Of a stretch of DNA of 6,299 nt, positions 5,957-6,299 are shown piece by piece; the first letter of the stretch is position 1, and each line of letters begins with the position of its first letter. A program made the translations under genes and the position numbers. The stretch lies in the NCBI GenBank assembly GCA_022774485.1, contig JALFLX010000032.1, positions 1-6,299 of the forward strand, in the 5' to 3' direction. The DNA comes from Bacilli bacterium. Lineage in GTDB: Bacteria; Bacillota_I; Bacilli_A; RFN20; CAG-288. A model generated the notes under the pieces. The model was not told the origin of the DNA. It saw only the letters and a list, made by a program, of their open reading frames with translations, and did not search any database.

Positions 5957-6299
5957 GAATATCAGAATCATATCTTTGTTTTAGAGGTTCCTTTGAATGA
6001 AAAATCACTCATATTGATGTTCCTTTGTTCAGGTGAGTTTCTTGTGAAAGTAGCGATGCTGTTGCCTCTAGTGACGATGTCACGGAGCATTTGAAATTCG
6101 ATGCAATATATTTTGTCTCCAGAAATCTCAGTGGTTTTGTAGAAGAATATGAGGGAAACAGCAGTTCATATTATCGGTTTATTTATGAAGACTTTTATGA
6201 ATTTCGTTCAAGCAAAACAGGTGTTGAGTCATCATGAGTGATATCGAAGTTCATTTTTGATGATGTAACTTAGGATATTTCTCCTTGTTCTTTTTTCTA
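5957..6299. other. Non-genic tail with possible decayed coding sequence
   Basis: No frame here has a start codon with a ribosome site. Two overlapping stop-free runs stand out: plus 6037-6237 (66 codons, ending FIYEDFYEFRSSKTGVESS) and minus 6165-5968 (65 codons, containing IEFQMLRDIVTRGNSIATF and ending FSFKGTSKTKI, 11 bp tail-to-tail with the ATPase gene). The minus frame continues upstream past two stops in readable sequence, as a decayed gene might. I recognise neither. A weak AGGA/TCCT stem with a T-rich tail at 6272-6297 might be a terminator on the plus strand, but four pairs are too few to call it. Confidence 0.3.

Overview
The window looks like chromosome of a low-G+C Gram-positive (Bacillota) bacterium. 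It is A+T-rich overall, has strong purine Shine-Dalgarno sites, heavy AGA use for arginine, sigma-A-like promoters and a classical hairpin-plus-T-tract terminator. Gene content would fit a gut or oral member of Erysipelotrichales or Lachnospirales, but nothing here fixes the genus.

Positions 1-3400, minus strand: an L-rhamnose catabolic operon read rhaB (kinase), rhaA (isomerase), rhaD (aldolase, cut by the window's left edge). Gaps between genes are only 2 and 5 bp, and the ribosome sites of rhaA and rhaD lie inside the gene before. The pathway is L-rhamnose to L-rhamnulose (RhaA), to L-rhamnulose 1-phosphate (RhaB), to DHAP plus L-lactaldehyde (RhaD). The 320-bp region upstream of rhaB holds a candidate promoter, a perfect 7+5+7 palindrome over its -35 box, and further upstream a triple 10-bp direct repeat. 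Together these look like a regulator-controlled promoter. No regulator or transporter gene is in the window.

Positions 3362-4323, minus strand: a separate two-gene unit. An unrecognised acidic 95-residue protein overlaps the start of an HD-domain phosphohydrolase by 32 bp. A clear intrinsic terminator ends the unit before the rha promoter.

Positions 4324-4639: the divergent intergenic region. Its right half carries four copies of a 13-bp core at an exact 33-bp period. Copies 1 and 3 each form a near-consensus sigma-A promoter with a 17-bp spacer, and copy 4 runs straight into the ribosome site of the next gene.

Positions 4640-5956, plus strand: a complete AAA_14/DUF4143-type ATPase with an intact PD-(D/E)XK-like C-terminal motif. 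It is more A+T-rich than the rha genes and looks like an accessory gene.

Positions 5957-6299: no gene that can be called. Short stop-free frames on both strands may be decayed coding sequence.

The least ordinary item is the 33-bp repeat/promoter array joined to the orphan ATPase.
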